Positions 18,008-25,957 of a DNA stretch of 38,117 nt are shown one piece after another. The position numbers and the translations under genes are program-made. Under the pieces are notes generated by a model, which ran no database searches, was not told the origin of the DNA, and saw only the letters and a list, made by a program, of their open reading frames with translations. The DNA is taken from NCBI GenBank assembly GCA_943842505.1, contig CALTDI010000017.1:1-38117 (forward strand). The letters run 5' to 3'. Source of the stretch: an uncultured Pseudomonadales bacterium. Lineage in GTDB: Bacteria; Pseudomonadota; Gammaproteobacteria; Pseudomonadales; Pseudohongiellaceae. Numbering within the stretch: the first letter of the stretch is position 1; each line of letters starts with the position of its first letter.

Positions 18008-18023
18008 TAGGCCCCAGGGCCTA
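18008..18023. repeat. 16-base near-palindrome TAGGCCC-CA-GGGCCTA
   Basis: TAGGCCC (18008-18014) and GGGCCTA (18017-18023) are exact inverted copies separated by CA. It could be a binding site for a dimeric protein, possibly the nearby recombinase-like protein, or a chance palindrome. Confidence 0.4.
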
Positions 18024-18244
18024 ACAGCGCTATAGAGCCCCTGAAACGGGCGCTGATTACTGGTGACGCCGCTGCCGCTTACTCCAAACAGTGATTTCTG
18101 TGTCGCTGCAGCGCAGCTTGATAAAACGAAAGTCCTGTGGTTAAAATACCCGCCGCAGTGGCTTCGCCGGTACAAAGACACAAAAAATCAATAAGATACC
18201 GGCTAAACATAGAATTTAGCTAAGCCATTTGCGGGCGATTCAGG

Positions 18245-18256
18245 GTTACTTCTGAA
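18245..18256 (+). repeat. Left arm of a 12-bp inverted repeat flanking the recombinase-like gene
   Basis: GTTACTTCTGAA is the exact reverse complement of TTCAGAAGTAAC at 19057-19068. The arm is itself part of a small dyad, TTCAG-N8-CTGAA (18239-18256). It lies 76 bases upstream of the recombinase-like gene. Confidence 0.7.
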
Positions 18257-18332
18257 CAACTAGAACAAGAATTCGATAGACGGTGAATGCTCAATATAGG
18301 GCGGGCCGTTAAAGCTGTTAGGGGCAAGATCA

Positions 18333-19013
18333 ATGACTATTTATTCTTACTGCCGGACTTCCGAACTGGAAGCTTCCCTTGAGCAAGACGAGCTTGAAGC
18401 GATACTAGAGCCAGAGATGCTTGCGATTCAAACCTACTGTCTCCGTCACAGTTGGTTTATGACTGAGACGCTGAAGGATACCAATTGTAATTGGAATCAT
18501 GAATTCAGTCGCCGCGATTCAGGCAAGCGACTATTGAGCCTGCTGCAACCGGGTGATGTGGTTTTGTGCAGTAAGCTTGAGAGAATATGTAGCTCCAGCC
18601 ATGAAGTTGTAAAATTAATACAGAAGCTTCGAGATATATCAGTACAGCTACATATTGTAGAACTGGGCGGCGATATTAGTGACCCTGAGCTTAGTGTGAA
18701 TTTCATAAAAGTCACCGAGTTATACAGTGCCTTAGAAAAGCGCAAGTCTGCGGAACGTATTAAGGGTGTTAAGCAGCGTCAGCGAAAGCAGGGGCGTTAT
18801 CTAGGTGGAAGCCGGCCGTTTGGTTATATGATTCACGAGAATGGACGCCTTATAGAAAACCCTATGGAGCAGAGAGTGCTGCGTAGAATCATGGAGCTAA
18901 AGAGGCAGGGTAAGTCTCTGCGTGCTATCTCCAGCGAAGTATCTACGCCGGTGATGCCGATTAGTTTCAAAACGGTGCAGCGACTCTTGCAGCGTCACGC
19001 CGAACAATATTAG
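18333..19013 (+). CDS. Small serine recombinase (resolvase/invertase family) with altered catalytic residues
   Basis: The 226-residue protein fits the serine recombinase family. YCRTS at 6-10 gives Arg8 and the nucleophile Ser10 at gamma-delta resolvase numbering. LLSLLQPGDVVLCSKLERI corresponds to the core beta strand, and EKRKSAERIKGVKQRQRKQG to the long dimer helix. GGSRPFGY and a C-terminal helix-turn-helix (GKSLRAISSEVS, about 193-220) match the DNA-binding end. The usual D-R-L-x-R motif reads E83-R84-I-C-S87, so the conserved Asp and the second catalytic Arg are replaced. It may be weakly active, domesticated or only DNA-binding. It sits alone between rne and lolC, 66 bases before lolC, bracketed by a 12-bp inverted repeat. 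Confidence 0.8.
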   Translation: MTIYSYCRTSELEASLEQDELEAILEPEMLAIQTYCLRHSWFMTETLKDTNCNWNHEFSRRDSGKRLLSLLQPGDVVLCSKLERICSSSHEVVKLIQKLRDISVQLHIVELGGDISDPELSVNFIKVTELYSALEKRKSAERIKGVKQRQRKQGRYLGGSRPFGYMIHENGRLIENPMEQRVLRRIMELKRQGKSLRAISSEVSTPVMPISFKTVQRLLQRHAEQY

Positions 19014-19056
19014 GGTTGCAAGACACGCCGTCCTCGCGGCCGTAACTCGGCCCTGA

Positions 19057-19068
19057 TTCAGAAGTAAC
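19057..19068 (+). repeat. Right arm of the 12-bp inverted repeat, just before lolC
   Basis: TTCAGAAGTAAC is the exact reverse complement of 18245-18256. It lies between the recombinase-like gene stop and the lolC ribosome site (AAGG 19069-19072). Inversion between the arms would exchange everything upstream of the lolC ribosome site. Confidence 0.7.
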
Positions 19069-19079
19069 AAGGTTCGCAC

Positions 19080-20315
19080 ATGCTTAAGCCGTTTTCTGTG
19101 TTTGTGGGTTTGCGTTACTCTCTGGCTAGGAAGCGAAACTTCTTTCTTTCCTTCGTCTCTCTTATCTCCATGCTTGGGGTGAGCCTGGGCGTAACTATCT
19201 TAATCGTTGCACTAGCAGTAATGAACGGGTCTATCGATACCTTGCGTGCCGATGCTTTAAAATCCGTTCCTCATGTCACTGTTTCCGGCGAAGCGGTCAA
19301 CAGCAATTGGAATGAGTTGGCTGACATTGCGCTGAAATCTCCGCGAGTTATAGCGGCATCCCCCTTCATGGAGGGAGAGGCCAACATCTTGTATCAGGGA
19401 AATAATCGTTTTGTAAGTCTGCGCGGTGTAGAGGGCGGCCTCGAAGCCGACGTGGTAGATAATCCGAGTTCGCGCTACAGAGAGTTGTTGCTTGCTCTGA
19501 CTGCGACTGAGAACGGAATCATACTCGGGGCACAACTCGCCGGCAGCTTGGGTGTCTACAGCAATGCAGACCTGTCGGTGACTGCCCTGGGGAGTCTATT
19601 GGCTAGAAATGTGGCGGATACCGAAGGTTTTACAGTGGTTGGCTATGCAGACTTCGGCGCCTGCGGGAATAGCGATTTCGCCTTAATAAACCTGGCTCAG
19701 GCTCAGGAACTGTTCGCGTTGAACTCGGCGTCTCGTTTAACTCTGCGTTTACGTGTCGATGATATCTTCAATGCCAAAGCCATCGCCCAGGAGTTGTTTG
19801 CAGACTATCCAGGCCTGCAGGTACAGTCATGGGATGAGGCGCAGGCAAGTCTGTTTAATGCGCTGCGCATGGAAAAAATCCTGACGAGCTTTATGCTACT
19901 GATGATTGTGGTAGTGGGTGCGGTTAATATTGTTTCTACTTTGGTTATGGTGGTTGCCGATAAGGGGGCAGATGTCGCGATCCTGCGGACCATGGGTGCG
20001 AGTCGCGGCAGTATTATGCGAATCTTCATCGTACAAGGGCTGGTGGCTGGATTAGTAGGGACTCTGGTGGGGGCATTGCTCGGGACTCTTTTGGCGGCGA
20101 ATATTACAGATATCAGTCTGATTCTGGAGCGAATTATTAATTCACTGGCAAGTGGTTCGGACAGATATTTTATCTCCCATTTGCAGACCCAAATAGAATG
20201 GGGTGAAGTAGGTTTGATCTGCTTGGCGGCATTGGCTATAAGTTTTGTCGCAACCCTTTATCCAGCCTATAGGGCAAGCAAAATTCAGGCAGCGGAAGTG
20301 CTACGCTATGAGTGA
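19080..20315 (+). CDS. lolC: Lipoprotein-releasing ABC transporter permease LolC (LolC/LolE family)
   Basis: An inner-membrane subunit of LolCDE, which extracts outer-membrane lipoproteins and hands them to LolA. It has 411 residues. One N-terminal membrane helix (about 22-50, after SLARKRNFFLSFVSLISMLG) ends in VMNGS, a large periplasmic domain follows (about 50-265), and three C-terminal helices (about 270-400) complete the MacB/FtsX-like fold. RTMGASRGSIMRIFIVQG is the cytoplasmic coupling loop to LolD. The ATG at 19080 has AAGG 7 bases upstream. It overlaps lolD by 8 bases. LolC and LolE are paralogues; lolC is assigned by position. Confidence 0.92.
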   Translation: MLKPFSVFVGLRYSLARKRNFFLSFVSLISMLGVSLGVTILIVALAVMNGSIDTLRADALKSVPHVTVSGEAVNSNWNELADIALKSPRVIAASPFMEGEANILYQGNNRFVSLRGVEGGLEADVVDNPSSRYRELLLALTATENGIILGAQLAGSLGVYSNADLSVTALGSLLARNVADTEGFTVVGYADFGACGNSDFALINLAQAQELFALNSASRLTLRLRVDDIFNAKAIAQELFADYPGLQVQSWDEAQASLFNALRMEKILTSFMLLMIVVVGAVNIVSTLVMVVADKGADVAILRTMGASRGSIMRIFIVQGLVAGLVGTLVGALLGTLLAANITDISLILERIINSLASGSDRYFISHLQTQIEWGEVGLICLAALAISFVATLYPAYRASKIQAAEVLRYE

Positions 20316-21012
20316 TGAAGCAATAATGAATGATGATGCGGCGGTGGTAACTTGCGAGGAGCTTGAGAAAACATATTCTCAGGGCCCGCAACTTGTTCAT
20401 GTATTGAAAGGGGTAAATCTGCAAGTGAGGCGCGGTGAGCGCATCGCTATCGTAGGTAGTTCAGGTTCAGGCAAGACGACCTTGCTCAACTTGCTAGGTG
20501 GTCTCGATCTACCCACATCTGGAACAGTGAGTATTGCCGGAAAAGATCTGGCGAAAGTTGACGAAACCGAGAGAGGGTTGCTGCGCAACAAACACCTTGG
20601 TTTCGTGTATCAGTTTCATCATCTACTAGGTGAGTTTACTGCTCTGGAGAACGTATGCATGCCACTGCTGATTGCGGGCATGTCTATGGTAGATGCCGCC
20701 GAGCGCGCTCGCTCCATACTCGGCCGGGTAGGCCTCGCCGCCAGGGTGGAACATAAACCGTCGGAACTGTCCGGCGGCGAGCGCCAGCGCGTAGCCATAG
20801 CTAGAGCTTTAGTCGCGGAGCCAAGCTGCGTGCTACTGGATGAGCCGACGGGTAATCTCGATCGAAATACGGCAACTGAAATACACGCATTGATGAATGA
20901 GTTAAATGCCACCTTGCAGATAAGCTTCATCGTTGTCACCCATGACGAGGTGCTCGCATCCTCTATGCAGCGCAGGCTATTGCTTGCCGATGGTCTTTTG
21001 CGTGAGCAATAA
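20308..21012 (+). CDS. lolD: Lipoprotein-releasing ABC transporter ATPase LolD
   Basis: The cytoplasmic ATPase that powers LolCDE. It has 234 residues. Walker A GSSGSGKTT (about 50-58), the LolD-characteristic LLGGLDLPTSGTVSIAGKDL and FVYQFHHLLGEFTALENV, signature LSGGERQRVAIARAL (about 153), Walker B VLLDEPTGNLD and the VVTHD switch are all present. The ATG at 20308 lies inside the end of lolC; a second in-frame ATG at 20326 is possible. The gene end overlaps the start of lolE by 11 bases, so lolC, lolD and lolE are translationally coupled. Confidence 0.96.
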   Translation: MSDEAIMNDDAAVVTCEELEKTYSQGPQLVHVLKGVNLQVRRGERIAIVGSSGSGKTTLLNLLGGLDLPTSGTVSIAGKDLAKVDETERGLLRNKHLGFVYQFHHLLGEFTALENVCMPLLIAGMSMVDAAERARSILGRVGLAARVEHKPSELSGGERQRVAIARALVAEPSCVLLDEPTGNLDRNTATEIHALMNELNATLQISFIVVTHDEVLASSMQRRLLLADGLLREQ

Positions 21013-22261
21013 GCCTGTGAACTTGTCGCGTTACATAGCGTTTCGCTATGTCAGTGCAGGCAAGAGCAGTCATCTGGTTTCTTTTATGTCGGCTATCTCT
21101 ATCTTTGGGCTGGCCCTAGGCTTGGCGATTCTCGTCATCGTACTCTCCGTGATGAATGGCTTTGACAAAGAAATGCGCCAGAGTGTCCTGGGCATAGTGC
21201 CGCATATCACAGTAAGTTCTGAAGAGAACCTCAATGCAGCGCAGTGGCAGGAGATTCGTTCAAACATAGCGCGCAATTCATCAGTAACATCCATAGCGCC
21301 AGTGATACAGGCAATCGGAGTGGCTGCTACCGGCGACAGTAACAAAGGTGTTGTCATCAATGGCATAGATGCAGCACAGGAATCGGAATCATCCGCTCTT
21401 AATAGATTCATGCGAACTGGAAGCCTGGAGGCGCTAGAGGGAAACCGCTGGGGCATAGTTCTTGGCCAGACCCTCGCGAACAGATTGGGAGTGGGCGTGG
21501 GGGATAGTATCGATCTTTTCTCTACCTCTATATCGATAAACCCAATCACGCCGTTGGCCACGTTTAAAGGCTTCGATGTGGTGGGAATCTATCGTGTAGG
21601 TGCGCAAGAGCTAGATGGCAATCTGGTGATGATCAATCTGACGGCTGCCAGGGCACTATTCAGATTACGCAGCCCTTATAATGCTCTTCATATCAGGACC
21701 ATCGATGTGTTGCAGGCCGAGACGGTTCGCCAAGAAATGCTTAGCGATCTGCAGGGCGATTTACGCAGCGAGAGCTGGGTCGCTACCTTGGGGGCGATCT
21801 ATGAAAATATTCAATTTTCTCGTAGCATCATTAGTTTTATGCTATGGCTTTTAATTGCGGTGGCGGCGTTTAATCTGGTTGTTAGTCTAATAATGATAGT
21901 ACGGGATAAGCGTGGCGACATTGCTATATTGCGCACTCTGGGGACTTCTCCTGCAACGATCTATCGCATCTTCGTCTGGCAAGGCTGCTTCATCGGCCTA
22001 ATGGGTATTGCGATCGGGGTGCTATTAGGCGTGCTTGGCTCTCTTTATGTGAGTCAGTTTGCAGCCTTCATCGAGTCCACCTTTTCGATTCAGATCTTGA
22101 ACGCCCAGGTCTACCCCATAGACTTTCTCCCTTCCGAGCTGCGCCTGGCTGATGTGCTCTTTGTTGCGTCGGGCGTACTGATTCTTTCCCTGTTAGCAAC
22201 TTTCTATCCTGCGAGAAGAGCGGCCGCGATACAGCCAGCTGAAGCACTCCGTCACGAATAA
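21002..22261 (+). CDS. lolE: Lipoprotein-releasing ABC transporter permease LolE (LolC/LolE family)
   Basis: The second permease of LolCDE, 419 residues from GTG at 21002. It opens VNLSRYIAFRYVSAGKSSHLVSF and has the first membrane helix ending in VLSVMNGFDKEM, a periplasmic domain (SILGIVPHITV-type start; region about 55-275), and three C-terminal helices with LRTLGTSPATIYRIFVWQG. The frame extends upstream into lolD to 20933, but family members begin near SRYIAFRY, so 21002 or GTG 21017 is favoured. Coupling with lolD through the overlap GTGAGCAATAA is likely. Confidence 0.92.
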   Translation: MSNKPVNLSRYIAFRYVSAGKSSHLVSFMSAISIFGLALGLAILVIVLSVMNGFDKEMRQSVLGIVPHITVSSEENLNAAQWQEIRSNIARNSSVTSIAPVIQAIGVAATGDSNKGVVINGIDAAQESESSALNRFMRTGSLEALEGNRWGIVLGQTLANRLGVGVGDSIDLFSTSISINPITPLATFKGFDVVGIYRVGAQELDGNLVMINLTAARALFRLRSPYNALHIRTIDVLQAETVRQEMLSDLQGDLRSESWVATLGAIYENIQFSRSIISFMLWLLIAVAAFNLVVSLIMIVRDKRGDIAILRTLGTSPATIYRIFVWQGCFIGLMGIAIGVLLGVLGSLYVSQFAAFIESTFSIQILNAQVYPIDFLPSELRLADVLFVASGVLILSLLATFYPARRAAAIQPAEALRHE

Positions 22262-22330
22262 ATTAGGCTAAAACTAGCCGATAAGGTATTCCCTGCCTAT
22301 ATTCTTATGGAGAAGATAGGGGAGTCATGG

Positions 22331-24736
22331 ATGCGCTGCGCCATAGTATGTATTTGCGTAGGCATTGCTGGTGGGGCTCTAATTAGCGACGTCGGCTTCG
22401 CTCTAAAATCATCTGCGACTGGGATCATAGTTTTTGCAGTGCTATCACTCGCTGCAAGAGCGCTCGATGTCTGGCTAGTCATTCAGCGATTACTTATCTG
22501 CTTGTTGTTGTTCCTGTTCGGGCTTTTTTGGCATTTACATTGGGCTAGCATCATTTTAGCGGAACGTCTGCCGCGAGTGTTGGAGGGTGAAACCCTGCGT
22601 GTGATAGGGGTGGTAACCGGCTTGCCGGAAAAGTCTCTTATCGCGCAACAGTTCCAATTCAAGATCCTTCACTCTGATTCCGGATTCTCTCCTCGCCGGG
22701 TGGTTCTGAACTACTATGGCGAGAGCACTATTAGTCCTGGACAGTATTGGGAATTCTCGGTGCGACTGAATCGACCTCACGGCTTCTCAAACCCCGCGGG
22801 TTTCGACTATGAAGGGTGGCTTTTTCAGCGCAGAGTGAGTGCGCGTGGTTATGTGCGCCCGTCGCCTAGCGAGCGATTGATTGCGCAATTGCCAGGAGTA
22901 ATTTCGATTTCATTGGTCGACTCTTTTCAAGTTCGCCTGCATTCTCTGCGTTATGCCATAAAGGCACAGTTAGAGCGGCTATTGGGGGATGCACCTAACA
23001 GCGGTTTGTTGTTAGCTTTGTTGATTGGCGATAGAGCGGGAATTTCTCAAGACAGCTGGAGTCTGTTTACCGCAACCGGTAGCAACCACTTGTTTGTTAT
23101 TTCCGGTTTGCACATCGGTATGATCAGCACCTTCTGTTTTTGGCTGACCCTCACTCTGGGAAAGAGCCTGGGTATAGCGGGGTTAGTGCCGGTTCATAAA
23201 GCAGCTGCATTGGTCGCGCTTGTCGCCGCACTATTTTATTCTATGCTTGCCGGATTCAGTCTGCCTACCCAACGTGCCTTCATTATGATCGCCGTATTGA
23301 TCTGCGGTCTTTTCTGGAATGCCAGCTATCTGGTTTCCTTTCGATTGCTGGTAGCTTTGCTCGCCGTTCTATTGCTGAACCCCCTGGCGGTTATCAATAG
23401 TGGTTTCTGGATGTCCTTCACGGCGGTAACTGCGTTGATAACATTCTCCCGTGCTAGCTTGCTCTCTGCGCATACAGGTTCTGATTTGCTTCCTATGTCA
23501 GAGAGAATTAGGTTGTTCGCCGTTAACTACGTGAGGCCACAGTTGGTGGTATTTGCTGCCCTGGCTGTTCCCCTGCTTTTCTTCACCCAGCAACTCTCAC
23601 TACTTTCCCCGCTGGCTAATATTATTGCTATTCCCATTGTTGGCTTTCTGGTAGTCCCGGTGGGTTTTATTGCTGTGCTACTTACTTTTATTAATGAGGG
23701 GGCGGCTACGTTGTTCTTGAGCTTCGCTCATGGCGTGATCAGTTCACTGCTTATCTTCCTGAACTATCTTGTGCAGAGCGGTGCTGGCCTATTATTTTTA
23801 CAACTAGCACAGCCTAGCGTCTGGCAACTCCTCGCCTTGATGCTCGCGATGTTGCTGCTGCTTCTGCCGGGAGCGGTGTGTCGCAAGAGTCTGATGCTAC
23901 CGCTTGTTCTATGCCTCGTTCCGCTACCCTCGATCTTCAGACAGTCTGCTACGCAGGAGAAATATCTTAAGCTGCATGTATTGGATGTAGGTCAAGGTCT
24001 TGCCGTCATCGTCGAAACCCAAGATCGGATTTTTCTGTTCGATACAGGTGCCAGCCTTAGCCCTGATTTTAATATCGGTTCGGCGGTAATCGCGCCGGTC
24101 TTACGATCACTGGGAGTGAGCAAGGTGGATGTTGCGGTGATAAGTCACAGCGATAATGACCACGCTGGCGGTCTGAGCGGGGTTCTTTCGAATATTCCGG
24201 TTTCTCGGCTCATTAGTAATAGAAAACAGTTGGCCGGGAATGTTCAAGCGGAACTCTGTCACGATGCTATGGCTTGGAAATGGGATGAGATCGAATTTAT
24301 ATTCTTACAAACTACTATAGATTTTGAGCAGGAAAACAATAATTCCTGCGTGCTGCAGGTCCGCTTTAACGGGCTGCGAGTTCTGCTTCCCGGGGATATA
24401 GAGCGAGCTGCGGAGAAACAGCTGGTTCGCAAGTATGCTAGAGAGCTTGCCAGCACTATTTTAGTAGCACCTCATCATGGCAGCCTTAGCTCTTCAAGTT
24501 ATGCGTTCCTGAAACAGGTAAAACCGAATTTCGTAGTGTTCTCTGCGGGTTATCGTAACAGCTTCGGGCACCCCCATGATGAGGTAAGATCTCGCTATGA
24601 TGAATTCGGCAGCAGGGCGCTCTCTACGGCAGATTCGGGCATGATTAGCTTTGATTTCGGCAGCATGAAGCAGGGCGACGGGGAAATTGCTGAGATTCAC
24701 CGGTATAGGAAGCAGAATTTCCGCTATTGGCATTAA
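22331..24736 (+). CDS. comEC: ComEC/Rec2 DNA-uptake channel protein
   Basis: An inner-membrane channel that brings transforming single-stranded DNA into the cytoplasm. It has 801 residues. It has N-terminal membrane helices with a DUF4131-type OB-like domain (about 60-190), and a polytopic competence domain (about 210-530) with the core LLLALLIGDRAGIS, NHLFVISGLHIGM and FSLPTQRAFIM. A C-terminal metallo-beta-lactamase domain follows (about 545-780) with LHVLDVGQG, HSDNDHAGG (about 606) and APHHGS. It appears intact. The ATG at 22331 was chosen for the AGGGGAG ribosome site 6 bases upstream; another in-frame ATG lies at 22307. The lolE-comEC order matches Pseudomonas, minus one DUF2062 gene. 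Confidence 0.95.
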   Translation: MRCAIVCICVGIAGGALISDVGFALKSSATGIIVFAVLSLAARALDVWLVIQRLLICLLLFLFGLFWHLHWASIILAERLPRVLEGETLRVIGVVTGLPEKSLIAQQFQFKILHSDSGFSPRRVVLNYYGESTISPGQYWEFSVRLNRPHGFSNPAGFDYEGWLFQRRVSARGYVRPSPSERLIAQLPGVISISLVDSFQVRLHSLRYAIKAQLERLLGDAPNSGLLLALLIGDRAGISQDSWSLFTATGSNHLFVISGLHIGMISTFCFWLTLTLGKSLGIAGLVPVHKAAALVALVAALFYSMLAGFSLPTQRAFIMIAVLICGLFWNASYLVSFRLLVALLAVLLLNPLAVINSGFWMSFTAVTALITFSRASLLSAHTGSDLLPMSERIRLFAVNYVRPQLVVFAALAVPLLFFTQQLSLLSPLANIIAIPIVGFLVVPVGFIAVLLTFINEGAATLFLSFAHGVISSLLIFLNYLVQSGAGLLFLQLAQPSVWQLLALMLAMLLLLLPGAVCRKSLMLPLVLCLVPLPSIFRQSATQEKYLKLHVLDVGQGLAVIVETQDRIFLFDTGASLSPDFNIGSAVIAPVLRSLGVSKVDVAVISHSDNDHAGGLSGVLSNIPVSRLISNRKQLAGNVQAELCHDAMAWKWDEIEFIFLQTTIDFEQENNNSCVLQVRFNGLRVLLPGDIERAAEKQLVRKYARELASTILVAPHHGSLSSSSYAFLKQVKPNFVVFSAGYRNSFGHPHDEVRSRYDEFGSRALSTADSGMISFDFGSMKQGDGEIAEIHRYRKQNFRYWH

Positions 24737-24769
24737 TTAGACCTGCACCTGTTGCCGATAAGCTTATTA

Positions 24770-24792
24770 GCCGGTACAGGCCGTGTACCGGC
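24770..24792. terminator. Hairpin between comEC and exbB
   Basis: GCCGGTACA (24770-24778) and TGTACCGGC (24784-24792) form a perfect 9-bp stem with a 5-base loop. No T-run follows directly. It may terminate comEC transcripts or be a leader structure before the strong exbB ribosome site. Confidence 0.45.
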
Positions 24793-24833
24793 GGATATGA
24801 TAGAGTTATTAATCGATTTTCTGGAGGAAACAC

Positions 24834-25454
24834 GTGGTAGAAATAATCCGGGCTGGCGGCTTGCTGATGTTGCCCATTATTCTTTGTTCTATCGTCGCGA
24901 TTGCCATCATCATTGAGCGGTTTTGGAGTCTGAGTGCAGCGCGCATCTCGCCGAAATACGTGCTTGCTCAGGTTTGGACATGGCTAAAGAACAATCAATT
25001 GGACTCCAGCAAGCTGCGTGAACTCCGGCTATCTTCACCCTTGGGGCAAATTCTGGCTGCCGGGCTGCTGAGTTCAAAATACGGTAGGGCGGCGATGATC
25101 GAAAGTATCGAGCAGGCTGCTGCGCAGGTTATTCATGGCATGGAGCGCTACTTAAACACCCTGGGTACCATCGCTGCGATTACGCCACTGCTTGGCCTGT
25201 TAGGTACGGTGGTTGGCATGATTCGAGTCTTTAATGAGATCATGTTGCAGGGTACCGGCAATGCGAATGCTTTGGCTGGAGGTATCTCTGAGGCATTGAT
25301 ATCGACAGCGGCAGGTCTCACCGTCGCGATTCCTACCTTTATGTTTCACCGTTACTTTACGAGAAAGGTAGATTCTTTGGTTCTGGATCTAGAGCTGGAA
25401 TCGATAAAGTTGGTCGACGCGCTACACAGTGATCGAAAGGTTGAAGTGAAGTAG
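24834..25454 (+). CDS. exbB: MotA/TolQ/ExbB-type proton channel protein
   Basis: The inner-membrane stator subunit that forms a proton channel with ExbD-like proteins. It has 206 residues. The first membrane helix is at about 5-28 (GGLLMLPIILCSIVAIAIII). The conserved pair of helices is at about 108-135 (TIAAITPLLGLLGTVVGMI) and 155-180 (GISEALISTAAGLTVAIPT). The family Thr/Pro residues are present. The start is GTG at 24834, preceded by a strong GGAGG site 6 bases upstream. It matches the orphan ExbB/TolQ protein near lpxK in Pseudomonas (PA2983 type). No tonB is nearby, so the energised partner is unknown. Confidence 0.88.
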   Translation: MVEIIRAGGLLMLPIILCSIVAIAIIIERFWSLSAARISPKYVLAQVWTWLKNNQLDSSKLRELRLSSPLGQILAAGLLSSKYGRAAMIESIEQAAAQVIHGMERYLNTLGTIAAITPLLGLLGTVVGMIRVFNEIMLQGTGNANALAGGISEALISTAAGLTVAIPTFMFHRYFTRKVDSLVLDLELESIKLVDALHSDRKVEVK

Positions 25455-25504
25455 GCCCATTTTAGGCCGTCGGTTTGCCATTGGTATAAAGAGAACACAG
25501 TAAC

Positions 25505-25957
25505 TTGAAATTCAAACGAGCAAAACGCGAAGAACTCGCTATAAATATGACGCCTTTGATAGACGTTGTATTTCTCTTGTTGATCTTCTTTATGGTGACA
25601 ACTACCTTCAGCCGCGAGACCCGCTTGCTGGTCAATCTGCCTGAGGCGAACGCCGAGGCGGCAGAAAGCAATCCCTCCCAGATTGAAATTCTAGTTTCCC
25701 GAGATGGCAGTTACTCCATCAATGGCAGGGCGCTGGTTAATTCGCGAATAGAGACTCTGGTACAAGGCTTGGAGATAGAGTCCGGCGGTGACCGCAGCTT
25801 GCCTATCTTGCTAATCGCCGACGCCGAAGCGACACATCAATCCGTAGTTACTGCAATGGATGGTATTGGGCAATCCGGTTTTACTCGGATGAACATAGCC
25901 ACGCAGCGACCTCAGCAACTTGAAGAATCAGGACCAGCCCCAACTGACTTGCTATGA
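25505..25957 (+). CDS. exbD: ExbD/TolR-type biopolymer transport protein
   Basis: Partner of the ExbB-like channel, 150 residues. A short cytoplasmic head (MKFKRAKREELAINMTP) is followed by one membrane helix, LIDVVFLLLIFFMVTTTF, with the proton-carrying Asp near its start, and a periplasmic domain rich in polar residues. The start is TTG at 25505: the resulting MKFKR N-terminus matches homologues, and no better start is present. Its stop overlaps the msbA start in ATGA, so exbBD and msbA are probably one transcript. Confidence 0.88.
   Translation: MKFKRAKREELAINMTPLIDVVFLLLIFFMVTTTFSRETRLLVNLPEANAEAAESNPSQIEILVSRDGSYSINGRALVNSRIETLVQGLEIESGGDRSLPILLIADAEATHQSVVTAMDGIGQSGFTRMNIATQRPQQLEESGPAPTDLL

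Larger units (their letters stand above)
17240..18332. other. Non-coding region of about 1.1 kb between divergent rne and the recombinase-like gene
   Basis: No convincing gene was found on either strand. The part next to rne is AT-rich and probably holds a long rne leader and promoter on the minus strand. From about 17540 on, the sequence is mixed with several short dyads (17520-17539, 18008-18023, CCCATGCGTGGG near 17672). An open frame at 17721-17945 has no ribosome site or recognisable product. The right end carries one arm of a 12-bp inverted repeat (18245-18256). This spacer is unusually long for the otherwise compact window. Confidence 0.6.
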
